DNA from: Streptococcaceae bacterium
Lineage (GTDB): Bacteria; Bacillota; Bacilli; Lactobacillales; Streptococcaceae
Assembly: GCA_902363395.1 (NCBI GenBank)
Contig: CABIZZ010000001.1
Location: forward strand, 1,426,001-1,490,000
Length of the DNA stretch: 64,000 bases
Reading direction: 5' to 3'
Positions within the stretch are counted from its first letter, which is position 1. Each line of letters starts with the position of its first letter. Of the stretch, positions 32,995-41,203 are shown in pieces. The notes below the pieces were generated by a model. The model ran no database searches and was not told where the DNA came from. It saw only the letters and a list, made by a program, of their open reading frames with translations. Made by a program: the position numbers and the translations under genes.

Positions 32995-33970
32995 CTTTTT
33001 TAACCTTCCCCTCATCTATTACTTGCTGGAGCTCCTCATCTGTATGAACATATTCCATCTTGCCACTTTTTGTATAGGCAGGTTTTACTGACCAGAAAAA
33101 ATCAGAGGCATCCGCATATAGATTTTTTATGATTGATTCAGCGTCAGAAAATGTCATATCTTCTTTCAAAACGATTAGGAAGCCATATTTTTTTAATAGC
33201 GAAAGTAGTTCGCTATCCTTTACCTTTTTTTCACTAGTAGCAGAGGTTGTACTACTATCACTAGTTTCACTGACTTTCTCTTTTTTATAACGGATCCATG
33301 GCAAGTCGATAGAAGTTTTCTCTTCGTCTTCGTAGAAAGTTGGTGTACGATAGTACAAGGAAGACGCGATTTGATGAATTCCACTATAACCATACTGAAT
33401 GGCTTCTTTCGGACGCTTTTGGCTGACCTCTTGTGTTCGTAGGTTGATAAAGAGATAATCTTCATCAGCTAGGTCCACTCCTACATAGTCATCTTTTCCA
33501 TCGGAGTACATGATAGAGTCCATTGACCCATTGATGGTAGGATAGCCCTTATCTTGGGCAAGTTTTAAGACATCAATGGTCTGACCCTCCCCATCCTCTT
33601 TTCCGAGTTGGTAATAACGGATCTTAAAATATTCTTCTGGATCTTTTTTGTTTTGATCTATTTTACTGAGTTTGGAATCTTGTAGGGCTAAATAGTGGCG
33701 ACCGATAGCGTAGCCATAACTACTCCAATTTTCATCCACTTTCTCGAAGGATAGCGCTATGATTGGAAGCCCTGTATCCTCTTCATCCAACATTAGATAA
33801 TTCGTTAACCGTTGCCCTTTGCCGGTATATGTATAATTTCTATCCTTCACAACATAGCTCGCCTCTTTCAAGAAAAAGAAAGACCAGATACCACCAATCA
33901 TAAAAATGGTTACAGCTGCCAAGGTATACAGGTGCCACATCTTCCAAGAATAGTTTTCCAGCTTTTTCAT
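32984..33970 (-). CDS. Membrane-anchored extracellular protein, gene X of module 1
   Basis: A 328-aa protein: short cytoplasmic start KKLENYSWKMWHLY, one membrane helix (about 14-34), then an extracellular domain with GKGQRLTNYLMLDEEDTGLP, IGRHYLALQDSKL, GSMDSIMYSDGKDDYVGVD and a Ser/Thr-rich linker before a C-terminal domain (ELLSLLKKYGFLIVLKEDMTFSD). Unknown family. It is the first gene of module 1, has AGGAGA before the ATG and its own promoter. Very similar to gene X of module 2, less to that of module 3. Confidence 0.65.
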   Translation of the reverse strand: MKKLENYSWKMWHLYTLAAVTIFMIGGIWSFFFLKEASYVVKDRNYTYTGKGQRLTNYLMLDEEDTGLPIIALSFEKVDENWSSYGYAIGRHYLALQDSKLSKIDQNKKDPEEYFKIRYYQLGKEDGEGQTIDVLKLAQDKGYPTINGSMDSIMYSDGKDDYVGVDLADEDYLFINLRTQEVSQKRPKEAIQYGYSGIHQIASSLYYRTPTFYEDEEKTSIDLPWIRYKKEKVSETSDSSTTSATSEKKVKDSELLSLLKKYGFLIVLKEDMTFSDAESIIKNLYADASDFFWSVKPAYTKSGKMEYVHTDEELQQVIDEGKVKKDEE

Positions 33971-34001
33971 CTCGTTCTCCTATTGTTTGATTCTAAAAGT
34001 T

Positions 34002-34007
34002 ATTATA
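34002..34007 (-). promoter_or_regulatory. Promoter (-10) of membrane module 1
   Basis: Minus strand TGA followed by TATAAT. The surrounding 90 nt are almost repeated before module 2 and in part before module 3. Confidence 0.55.
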
Positions 34008-34058
34008 TCATGATTTTTCCTATTTTTCTTTTGCTATCCTAGTGTCGTTATGGCATAC

Positions 34059-34080
34059 AAAAAAAGAGCCTGACGGCTCT
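34059..34080 (-). terminator. Terminator of membrane module 2
   Basis: Minus strand AGAGCC-GTCA-GGCTCT followed by seven T, same sequence as the module 1 terminator. Confidence 0.85.
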
Positions 34081-34122
34081 AGTTTGAAAATGAAGGAGGT
34101 TTATTCTTTCTCTGAGATAACT

Positions 34123-34614
34123 TTATTTTTCTAAATGCTTCTCTTCAGTAGAGGAATTACGTGTTTCAACCATTTTTCTGATCTCTTTCAAATCACTATT
34201 AATATGAAGCCAGTAAATCAATAAAGCAAGATAGACCCCTAGATTCATCGTATATCCGTCTTTTTGAGTTGTAAGAGAAAACACCGCATACAGCAAAATG
34301 ACAAAACAGGATATAAAAATAAGCAAGGACTGTAAACTGGCTAAAAAAGGATACCCTTTTTTCTCTAAAAAATAATTACTTGCAGAAGCTACAACGGGGA
34401 GAAGGAATAACAATACGATGGAGACTGTAAAATAGGAGTTTATAAGGCCATCAAACCGATCCCCAAAAAATATAGAATTACTGTCTCGAAATAGATAAAC
34501 TGGTGATCTATAGACGGTCAAAAAAGGGAAGACATAAAAACTTAAACAAAGTAAACCATATAATCCAATTTCCCATTTCACACTAAAATTACTAGCTTCT
34601 TTTTTTTCTGACAT
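34123..34614 (-). CDS. Four-helix membrane protein, gene Z of module 2
   Basis: A 163-aa protein with four membrane helices. Shared marks with the other Z proteins are FDGLINSYFTVSIVLLFLLP and KKGYPFLASLQSLLIFISC, but the N- and C-terminal parts differ, so this copy is the outlier of the three. It begins 2 nt after the stop of gene Y. Unknown role. Confidence 0.62.
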   Translation of the reverse strand: MSEKKEASNFSVKWEIGLYGLLCLSFYVFPFLTVYRSPVYLFRDSNSIFFGDRFDGLINSYFTVSIVLLFLLPVVASASNYFLEKKGYPFLASLQSLLIFISCFVILLYAVFSLTTQKDGYTMNLGVYLALLIYWLHINSDLKEIRKMVETRNSSTEEKHLEK

Positions 34615-34616
34615 CC

Positions 34617-35408
34617 TTATGACCTTTCTTTAACTTTGCCATCTTTAATAAATAGCGCTATTCTGCTTGTTTCATCTACAGTATTCAGAGTATAGGCACC
34701 ATTAGGTAAACCTGTTTTTTCTATCATTTTTTCTAATTCTTCTTGAAATTGAACACTTTCCCGGTCGACTCCTTGAGGCAAGGTAATGTGAACATATATG
34801 GCTTCACTTGATAAAGCTTCTCTGATAGGAAAATTATACCAACCTCCAAGAATTGTACGATTATGCTTCATTGATTGGTATTCATACTTTTCAAGCCAAC
34901 TATTCCGATCGATATACTTTAAATGACTCGACATACTCAGTTTTAACTTGACAGTAGATCCTCTTAAAACACGGTTTTGATCTATTTTTTTCTTTAATTC
35001 CTGTTCTAATTTTTTACTTTCAGGGTTTAGCTCTATAGACTTTTCTATAATTGGAGCATAGACACTAACAGGTTCACGAGATTCCCAATAACCTTTAACC
35101 AATCCGTAATTTTCCTTCTCATTTAAACCTGCAGAATAGGGAATAATGAACTGTCCAAACTCTAATTCTTTCTTCAAAGGAATGGAAATTTCTTTGCCAT
35201 TTATTTTTTCAGAATAAGTATAATTAACCTGAATTTCTAATGTGTCTTGAGTTGTAAATGAGAATCCTGTAACCCTAATATCACCTGGGTAATGATGGCT
35301 CTGATAAATCCCTTTGATGTTCGACTCCAAATTTTTATAAAAGCAAAAACTAAGGAGTACGAAAAAGATTAAAAAAACTAAACAACTCTTTTTCTTATCA
35401 CTATTCAT
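34617..35408 (-). CDS. Membrane-anchored extracellular protein, gene Y of module 2
   Basis: A 263-aa protein with an N-terminal membrane helix (KKKSCLVFLIFFVLLSFCFY) and an extracellular domain with LESNIKGIYQSHHYPGDIRV, EKINGKEISIPLKKE and LGGWYNFPIREALSSEAIYV. The first 35 residues are nearly identical to gene Y of module 1, the rest is diverged. The preferred ATG at 35408 overlaps the gene X stop and has GGGAAAGG upstream; a start at 35429 is possible. Unknown role. Confidence 0.65.
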   Translation of the reverse strand: MNSDKKKSCLVFLIFFVLLSFCFYKNLESNIKGIYQSHHYPGDIRVTGFSFTTQDTLEIQVNYTYSEKINGKEISIPLKKELEFGQFIIPYSAGLNEKENYGLVKGYWESREPVSVYAPIIEKSIELNPESKKLEQELKKKIDQNRVLRGSTVKLKLSMSSHLKYIDRNSWLEKYEYQSMKHNRTILGGWYNFPIREALSSEAIYVHITLPQGVDRESVQFQEELEKMIEKTGLPNGAYTLNTVDETSRIALFIKDGKVKERS

Positions 35409-36378
35409 CTTTTTTAACCTTTCCCTCATCTACTACGGTCTGTAATTCCTCATCTGAACGAACATATTCTGTCTCTCCACTCTTAGTGAATTCAGAATCA
35501 ATTTTCCAGACAAAGTCACTTGCATCCGCATATAAATTTCTTATGATTGATTCACCGTCAGAAAATGTCATGTTTTCTTTCAAGACGACTAGGAAGCCAT
35601 ACTTCTTTATTAGCGTAAGGAGTTTACTATCCTTTGCCTTCTTTTCGCTTGTACTAGAAGTATCCGTACTCCTATAGCTAGAGTTTTCCCATTTTTTATA
35701 GTGGATCCATGGGAAACTGATATCTGTTTTTTTCTTATCTTCATAGAAATCACCTGTATGATAATTCAAAGAAGCAAGGCGATGATTTCCACTATAACCA
35801 AATTGGATGGTTTCTTTCGGACGTCCTTGACTGACCTCTTGTGTTCGAAGGTTGATAAACAGGTAATCATCCTTTGTTACACTGACGCCTACATAGTCAT
35901 TTTTTCCATCAGAGTACATGATAGAGTCCATCGACCCATTGATGGTAGGATAGCCCTTGTCTTGGGCAAGTTTTAAGACATCAATAAGATGTCCCTCACC
36001 ATCCTCTTTTCCGAGTTGGTAATAGCGGATCTTAAAATATTCTTCTGAATCTTTTTTGTCTTGATTACTTTTATTAAGCTTGGAATCTTGTAGGGCTAAA
36101 TAGTGGCGACCAATGACGTAGCTATAGCTGCTCCAATGTTCATCATCTTTCTTGAAGGATAGCGCTATAATTGGTAGTCCCGTATCCTCTTCATCTAGCA
36201 TTAAATAATCTGTTAACCGTTGCCCTTCCCCAATATAATAATAGTTTCTTTCACTTATGACATAGCTCGCTTCTTTCAAGAAAAAGAAAGAGCAAATGCC
36301 ACCAATCATAAAAATGGTCATAGCAGCTAAAGCATATACCTGCCACATCTTCCACGAAAAGTTTTCCAGCTTTTTCAT
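35401..36378 (-). CDS. Membrane-anchored extracellular protein, gene X of module 2
   Basis: A 325-aa protein with one N-terminal membrane helix and an extracellular domain, collinear with and highly similar to gene X of module 1 (shared QRLTxYLMLDEEDTGLPIIALSF, ALQDSKL, INGSMDSIMYSDGK, FINLRTQEVSQ). The C-terminal part again has a Ser-rich linker before LLTLIKKYGFLVVLKENMTF. AGGAGA precedes the ATG. Unknown function. Confidence 0.65.
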   Translation of the reverse strand: MKKLENFSWKMWQVYALAAMTIFMIGGICSFFFLKEASYVISERNYYYIGEGQRLTDYLMLDEEDTGLPIIALSFKKDDEHWSSYSYVIGRHYLALQDSKLNKSNQDKKDSEEYFKIRYYQLGKEDGEGHLIDVLKLAQDKGYPTINGSMDSIMYSDGKNDYVGVSVTKDDYLFINLRTQEVSQGRPKETIQFGYSGNHRLASLNYHTGDFYEDKKKTDISFPWIHYKKWENSSYRSTDTSSTSEKKAKDSKLLTLIKKYGFLVVLKENMTFSDGESIIRNLYADASDFVWKIDSEFTKSGETEYVRSDEELQTVVDEGKVKKDE

Positions 36379-36410
36379 CTCGTTCTCCTATTGTTTGATT
36401 CCAAAAGTAT

Positions 36411-36416
36411 ATTATA
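36411..36416 (-). promoter_or_regulatory. Promoter (-10) of membrane module 2
   Basis: Minus strand TGA followed by TATAAT, in the same repeated leader as module 1. Confidence 0.55.
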
Positions 36417-36467
36417 TCATGATTTTTCCTATTTTTCTTTCGGTATCCTAGTGTCGTCATGACATAC

Positions 36468-36488
36468 AAAAAAGAGCTCAAGGGCTCT
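36468..36488 (-). terminator. Terminator of membrane module 3
   Basis: Minus strand AGAGCC-CTT-GAGCTCT type stem followed by six T; a variant of the terminators of modules 1 and 2. Confidence 0.75.
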
Positions 36489-36532
36489 AGTTTGAAACTG
36501 TATTGCTTCTGCTACCACCTTTAGAGAGCATG

Positions 36533-37057
36533 TTAGTTCCTAGTTTCATATCCACCTACCAAAGGATGATTACGTCTATACATGATGCCACTTAAAACCC
36601 ACCACTCTCTGAGGATAAAAATCCAATAGAAGACCTGACAGAGGTAAAATCCCCAATACAGGCGAAGGAGGTCTTTTTGAACGGTCAGAGAAAACATAGT
36701 AAAGATTAGAATCAGGCTACAGGCTACAAATATTAACAGGGACTGAAGATGCGCCAGCAAAGGATAGCCCATTTTGTTTAAGAAAAATTGAAAGAAAATA
36801 GCCAATACCGGTAGTACTATAAGAATAATGAGGGAAATCGTGAAATAGGAATGGATGAGGCCTTCGAATTCTTTGTCATGGTATAGAGAATGTTTCCCAA
36901 AAAAGATCGAAAACTGTGCTGCATCATAAGACCAGGTTTTTGGACGCATAAAAAAAGGTGACGTCAATATGATCAAAATATAGGCAGTAAGTATGCCAAG
37001 CTGGCAGGCGACACTCCGATGAAGATTTGCTTTTGCATTTACCATAGCTACTTTCAA
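36533..37057 (-). CDS. Four-helix membrane protein, gene Z of module 3
   Basis: A 174-aa protein with four membrane helices, close to gene Z of module 1 (KEFEGLIHSYFTISL, KDLLRLYWGFYLCQVFYWIF, REWW). The start is a TTG at 37057 whose TTGA overlaps the gene Y stop, with GGAGG 7 nt upstream; an ATG four codons later is less well placed. Unknown role. Confidence 0.65.
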   Translation of the reverse strand: MKVAMVNAKANLHRSVACQLGILTAYILIILTSPFFMRPKTWSYDAAQFSIFFGKHSLYHDKEFEGLIHSYFTISLIILIVLPVLAIFFQFFLNKMGYPLLAHLQSLLIFVACSLILIFTMFSLTVQKDLLRLYWGFYLCQVFYWIFILREWWVLSGIMYRRNHPLVGGYETRN

Positions 37058-37887
37058 TCTTTTACCTCCCCATCCCGAATTTCAACAACATGAGATACTC
37101 GTTCACTATTGTAGACCAGTCTATACCACCCATCTGGTAGGTCCGTCTTTTTCGACAGTTTCTCCAAATCCGATTTGAAATCATGATTTAAGTCTTGCAA
37201 TAAACCTCTATTTTCAGGTAAGGAAATTTCTATATAACAGTCACCGGTTGCGATAAAGAGTGCAAATGGAACCTCACACCATCCACCTAGTATTTTTGAT
37301 TCAGGAAAAGGAATGCCGTTCTTATAGTTGTCCATCAAACTGAAATAATTGTCACCTCGTTTCTTAAAGGGCGAGGAGTTTATTTCAATTGAGGATCCGA
37401 TAAACGTATCCAACAGGTTCATTTTTTCCTCTAGCTTAGCTTCATAGTAGTGCCGATCAGGACTTAATTCAATGGCCTTTTCTAAAATGGGCAAATAGGC
37501 TCTATCATACTCATCATAGGTATTTTCCATTACTTGCTTCTCGGCCACATCGATCTTATTATAATACGGCATCACCAAGTGTTTAAATCTGACTGATTTT
37601 TTCAAAGGAATTGAAACTTTTTTTCCTTCAATCGTCTCAGAATAGATAAAATTCACATCCGGACCAGCATTGGGCCGAGTCCAGGAGAAACCAGTAATTT
37701 GTATATCACCTCGAAAATTTCTACTAGCATAAAACCCTTTTAGGTACGACTCTAAATTTCTGTAAAAGTAGAACCCTAGAAAAACTAGGAAACAGATAAC
37801 CACTAGAATGCCTTTCGACCGATCGCTAATCGTCGTCTGGCCCTTCTTTAAATTCTTCTTCAAGTCGACGTTCCATCTCTTTTTCAA
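37054..37887 (-). CDS. Membrane-anchored extracellular protein, gene Y of module 3
   Basis: A protein of up to 277 aa with a membrane helix at about residues 27-44 and an extracellular domain with LESYLKGFYASRNFRGDIQI, TGFSWTRPNAGPDVNF, KKVSIPLKKSVRFKHLVMPY and LGGWCEVPFALFIATGD. The beginning differs from the other copies: the only ATG overlaps gene X by 62 nt, with no clear ribosome site, so a downstream TTG (37863) or a non-standard start may be used. The domain is nearer to gene Y of module 1 than of module 2. Confidence 0.6.
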   Translation of the reverse strand: MKKRWNVDLKKNLKKGQTTISDRSKGILVVICFLVFLGFYFYRNLESYLKGFYASRNFRGDIQITGFSWTRPNAGPDVNFIYSETIEGKKVSIPLKKSVRFKHLVMPYYNKIDVAEKQVMENTYDEYDRAYLPILEKAIELSPDRHYYEAKLEEKMNLLDTFIGSSIEINSSPFKKRGDNYFSLMDNYKNGIPFPESKILGGWCEVPFALFIATGDCYIEISLPENRGLLQDLNHDFKSDLEKLSKKTDLPDGWYRLVYNSERVSHVVEIRDGEVKD

Positions 37888-38869
37888 CTTTTTCCTCCTT
37901 TATCACCTCTTGGAACTCTTCCGCATTCTGAATGCTTTCTTCCTGCCCACTTTTTGTGTATGGAGCACCAATGTACCAGCTGAAGTCATCAGCATCAGGA
38001 AACAAGCTCTTGATAAGCTTTTTGTATTCCTCCATCGTGATATCCGGTTTAAAAATTAAGAGGTGACGATATTTTTTTAACAAGGTGAAGAGCTTAGTAT
38101 CCTTCCCCTTCACACGAAAGTCTTCCATTCTCTTTGATGAACTCGAAGAAGTTTCCTCTTCTTCATGCTTATTCTTATAATTATAGCTAATCCAAGGTAT
38201 GCCTATACTTGTTTGACTTAAAGCTTCACTGTATTGCTCGGTTTCAAAACCTGGTAAATATAGGATTTGATAAAGTCCGCCATAATCAAAACCAACGATC
38301 ATTGTTGGATCTGTCTCAGCTATTTCTCCCTTGTTCAAATTCACAAATAGGAGCTCATGTGTTGAGACATTGATCCCTACATACTCATCTTTTCCATCTG
38401 TAAACATGGTCGTTCGCATGTCGCCCTCAATCGTATCGTAGCCCCTTTCCTGAACCAGTTTTAAGACATCGATGGTATGACCTTCTCCTTTCTCGTACCC
38501 TAGTCTATAATAACGAATTCGAAAATACTCATTTGCGTCTTTTTTCTTTTCTTCCCCAGTGAATAGTTTAGAATCTTGCATGGCTATAAATTGATAGCCA
38601 ACAGTATATCTATGTACGTTATCATTTTCCTTATCTTCTTTCGCAAAAGAAAGGGCTAATAATGGAACGCCGGCCTCCTCTTCGCTGATATGTTGATACT
38701 CCAATAACCGTTGGCCTCTTCCAACATACTCATAGTTTCTCTCCCTCACTACATAAGCAGCTTCGTTGAGGTAAGAAATCGTCCAGATACCGCCAATCAT
38801 TAGAACGGTCACAAGGACAAGGGAAATGATATGCCACCTCTTCCAAGAAAAATTCTCTAGCTTTTCCAT
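37826..38869 (-). CDS. Membrane-anchored extracellular protein, gene X of module 3
   Basis: A 347-aa protein with one N-terminal membrane helix (about 14-34) and an extracellular domain, the most diverged X copy. Shared marks are KLENFSWKRWHI at the start, GRGQRLLEYQ, GYQFIAMQDSKLF, FRIRYYRLGYEKGEGHTIDV and TMFTDGKDEYVGIN. It ends in a longer acidic tail that overlaps gene Y. Unknown role; it leads the module and has its own promoter. Confidence 0.65.
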   Translation of the reverse strand: MEKLENFSWKRWHIISLVLVTVLMIGGIWTISYLNEAAYVVRERNYEYVGRGQRLLEYQHISEEEAGVPLLALSFAKEDKENDNVHRYTVGYQFIAMQDSKLFTGEEKKKDANEYFRIRYYRLGYEKGEGHTIDVLKLVQERGYDTIEGDMRTTMFTDGKDEYVGINVSTHELLFVNLNKGEIAETDPTMIVGFDYGGLYQILYLPGFETEQYSEALSQTSIGIPWISYNYKNKHEEEETSSSSSKRMEDFRVKGKDTKLFTLLKKYRHLLIFKPDITMEEYKKLIKSLFPDADDFSWYIGAPYTKSGQEESIQNAEEFQEVIKEEKVEKEMERRLEEEFKEGPDDD

Positions 38870-38901
38870 CCCATTCTCCTTTAATTTGATCGTAAAAGTA
38901 C

Positions 38902-38907
38902 ATTATA
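38902..38907 (-). promoter_or_regulatory. Promoter (-10) of membrane module 3
   Basis: Minus strand TGA followed by TATAAT in a leader related to those of modules 1 and 2. Confidence 0.5.
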
Positions 38908-38960
38908 TCATGATTTTTTCTATTTTTCTCTCCGTATTCAATAGCAGCTTTTCGATATAG

Positions 38961-38980
38961 AAAAAGAGCCTCCTGGCTCC
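38961..38980 (-). terminator. Terminator of perR
   Basis: Minus strand GGGAGCC-AGGA-GGCTC followed by TTTTT, 13 nt after the stop. Confidence 0.8.
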
Positions 38981-38993
38981 CTTTTCAATTCTT

Positions 38994-39452
38994 CTACTGC
39001 TTCTTCTGGCATTCCGGACAAAGGCCATAAACTGTGGTTTGGCACTTGGTAATGACGTAGCCACTTTTTTCTCTCGCTTCTGCTCTCACATCTGGAACTT
39101 CGATATCAATATCATCAATCTTCCCACAAGACTCACAAATCAAATTCAGATGATCGTGTCCCATAAAGTCAAAGTAGGTCGTGGTATCATTGCGTACTTT
39201 AATTTCAGAGACAAAGCCTTCTTCAATGAGGACCTTGAGATTGTTATAAACGGTTGCTAGACTCATATTGGGAAAGGCTGGTTTCAAGTCCTGATAGATG
39301 GCATCCGCACTTGGATGTTCCTGACTTTTGACAAGATAGGAAAGGACAGCCCGACGCGTCTCTGTAATCCGTACAGATTTTTCACGCAGGTGTTGCAATA
39401 CATCTTCCACTTTTTCTTGTTGAACGGAATCAAGTGTTAAACAAGCTAGCAT
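38994..39452 (-). CDS. perR: Fur family regulator, PerR-like
   Basis: A 152-aa Fur-fold repressor. The winged helix includes RITETRRAVLSYLVKSQEHP and SLATVYNNLKVLIEEGFV; the regulatory metal site has FDFMGHDHLNLICESCGKI with the first CxxC, and the second CxxC is CPEC near the C-terminus (structural zinc). The HDHLNL string and single Fur homologue in streptococci point to PerR, which senses peroxide and controls metal and oxidative stress genes. AAAGGGGAAAG lies before the ATG. Confidence 0.88.
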   Translation of the reverse strand: MLACLTLDSVQQEKVEDVLQHLREKSVRITETRRAVLSYLVKSQEHPSADAIYQDLKPAFPNMSLATVYNNLKVLIEEGFVSEIKVRNDTTTYFDFMGHDHLNLICESCGKIDDIDIEVPDVRAEAREKSGYVITKCQTTVYGLCPECQKKQ

Positions 39453-39536
39453 GGTCTTTCCCCTTTCTGTCTCTTCTTTAAAACTATTATATCACGAATA
39501 CCACATTTTGCCTAATTAGAATGTTTGTAAATAAGG

Positions 39537-39591
39537 AAAAGTGCAGGATTAAATCAGCTCGAATCAAGCTCCTTTACTCCCACACTTTTTT
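39537..39591. terminator. Long hairpin, probable bidirectional terminator
   Basis: AAAAGTGCAGGA pairs with the TCCCACACTTTT side, with an inner AGCTCGAATCAAGCT hairpin. T runs flank both sides. It ends the 51-aa gene and may also shield perR. Confidence 0.65.
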
Positions 39592-39601
39592 ATATCTAAT
39601 C

Positions 39602-39757
39602 TTAACTTCCCCAACTAAGTATCCATCTCATAGTTCCTAGTAAAACTTTGACAAAGAGGAACATAAAGAAGAATTCCGCGATAAACCAGAGACCTTTCAG
39701 TAGATAAAGAATTGGCTTAATCATGAGCAGAACAAAGATTCCAACAATCCATCTCAT
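39602..39757 (-). CDS. 51-aa membrane peptide
   Basis: An ATG at 39755-39757 with GGAGGG 6 nt upstream opens 51 codons to a TAA at 39602-39604. The product is almost wholly hydrophobic (starts MRWIVGIFVLLMIKPILYLL and continues WFIAEFFFMFLFVKVLLG), with two likely membrane segments and a short MRWILSWGS tail; MRWI appears at both ends. It lies alone between HU and perR with a terminator behind it. The strong ribosome site and clean frame argue for a real small gene. Its function is unknown to me. Confidence 0.65.
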   Translation of the reverse strand: MRWIVGIFVLLMIKPILYLLKGLWFIAEFFFMFLFVKVLLGTMRWILSWGS

Positions 39758-39831
39758 GGTCCACCCTCCATTTCTCACTTTTTTCTATTATACTCCTATT
39801 TATAGGCCCTGTCTAGAAACTACTCTAAAAC

Positions 39832-39866
39832 AAAAGGTTCCTTCTAGCAAGCTAGAAGGAACCTTT
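39832..39866 (-). terminator. Terminator of the HU gene
   Basis: AAAGGTTCCTTCTAGC pairs with GCTAGAAGGAACCTTT with a tiny loop and is followed by TTGTTTT on the minus strand. Confidence 0.9.
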
Positions 39867-39876
39867 GTAATCACAA

Positions 39877-40152
39877 TTATTTAACTGCGTCTTTAAGAGC
39901 TTTACCAGCTTTGAATGCTGGAACTTTAGAAGCAGCGATTTTGATTTCTTTACCAGTTTGTGGGTTGCGACCTTTACGAGCTGCACGTTCACGAACTTCG
40001 AAGTTACCGAAACCGATCAATTGAACTTTTTCACCTTTTGAAAGGTATTCTGAAACAGCTGCAAATACAGCGTCAACTGCTGCTGCTGAGTCTTTTTTAG
40101 TCAATTCTGTAGCTTCTGCCACTTTTGCGATCAAATCTTGTTTGTTAGCCAT
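39877..40152 (-). CDS. hup: DNA-binding protein HU
   Basis: A 91-aa histone-like protein that bends and compacts DNA as a dimer. It has the full HU pattern: [64 protein letters not shown]. High-expression codons, a strong promoter and a strong terminator. Also called hlpA in streptococci. Confidence 0.97.
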   Translation of the reverse strand: MANKQDLIAKVAEATELTKKDSAAAVDAVFAAVSEYLSKGEKVQLIGFGNFEVRERAARKGRNPQTGKEIKIAASKVPAFKAGKALKDAVK

Positions 40153-40198
40153 TTAACAAATCCTCCAAATTTTTTTAGGTTTTACCCTTAACATCTCT

Positions 40199-40227
40199 AT
40201 CATATCTAAAAAATGCTTTTAGGTCAA
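40199..40227 (-). promoter_or_regulatory. Strong promoter of the HU gene
   Basis: Minus strand TTGACC (40222-40227), 17-nt spacer, TATGAT (40199-40204). Confidence 0.8.
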
Positions 40228-40286
40228 GTACTAAACTTGTTTTTATCAACATTTATCTAGGAATAAATTCCTTTATTGACGGGCTT

Positions 40287-41120
40287 CTATGCAAATCGGA
40301 CAAGAACTGCCCAAGCATCTTCACCAGTGTGGGTTTGAATAATCGAACCTGTTTCCAAAACAGAGATTGGAGTTGCAACCAAAGGCTGTAATTGAGCCTT
40401 CATTTGGTTAGCAAAGTCAGGTCCACCAGCATAGGAAATCCCTATCTCAGCGATTTCTTTAGCAGATAAGTCTTGTATCAACTCGTCCAACCATTTTTTA
40501 AAGGTTTTCTGTCCGCGCCCTTTAACAATCGGTTGCAATTCATCGTTCTTCATTTCCATGACAACCCGAATGTTCAAAAGGGAACTCAATAAACCAGTTA
40601 CACGGCCAATCCGGCCTCCTTTCACCAGGTTTTCCAGAGTAGAAACCCCAATGTAAAGTCTAGATTTTTGCTTGACCTCTTCAATGTGGGCTACAATTTC
40701 CTCTACGCTAGCTCCTTCTTGAGCCAGTTTCGCTGCTTCTACCACTTGGAACTTCATGGCTTGGTCTGTAAAGCTACTATCGATCACCGTGACATCTGCA
40801 TTGGCTAAGGTAGCACCTTGACGTGCAGCTTCCACTGTACCAGATAAGGCATGAGACATATGGATCGCAATAATTTGCGCCCCTTCTGCAGCCAAACCTT
40901 CGAAGGCTTCTGCAAACACACCTACTGGAGGTTGACTGGTCTTTGGAAGGTTCTTACTGGACTTCATCAACTGAAGGAATTGTCCTTCTGTTAATTCCAC
41001 ATCTGAATAGAGGACACCGTCCACCATAACAGAGAGGGGAACGATGGTAATTCCGTATTTTTCAACAACTTCAGGCTCAATCGTTACGGATGAGTCTGTA
41101 ACAATTTTTACTTGTGACAT
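40287..41120 (-). CDS. DegV family fatty-acid-binding protein
   Basis: A 277-aa two-domain protein. The DegV marks are [58 protein letters not shown] and [18 protein letters not shown]. Family members bind a single fatty acid; in streptococci some act as FakB subunits that present fatty acids to the kinase FakA. Which fatty acid is bound cannot be read here. Single gene between HU and the phosphatase gene. Confidence 0.9.
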   Translation of the reverse strand: MSQVKIVTDSSVTIEPEVVEKYGITIVPLSVMVDGVLYSDVELTEGQFLQLMKSSKNLPKTSQPPVGVFAEAFEGLAAEGAQIIAIHMSHALSGTVEAARQGATLANADVTVIDSSFTDQAMKFQVVEAAKLAQEGASVEEIVAHIEEVKQKSRLYIGVSTLENLVKGGRIGRVTGLLSSLLNIRVVMEMKNDELQPIVKGRGQKTFKKWLDELIQDLSAKEIAEIGISYAGGPDFANQMKAQLQPLVATPISVLETGSIIQTHTGEDAWAVLVRFA

Positions 41121-41203
41121 AACATTCCTACAATCTTTTCTTAGATATATCCATTCTATTATATCAAATTTTCTAGGCTTTTGTGGGACAAAGTCCTATT
41201 TAC

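Noticed and set aside
31598..38980. Calling the Y proteins TipC-type immunity proteins
   Set aside because: Size and anchoring fit, but I cannot match the sequence to the TipC pattern I remember.
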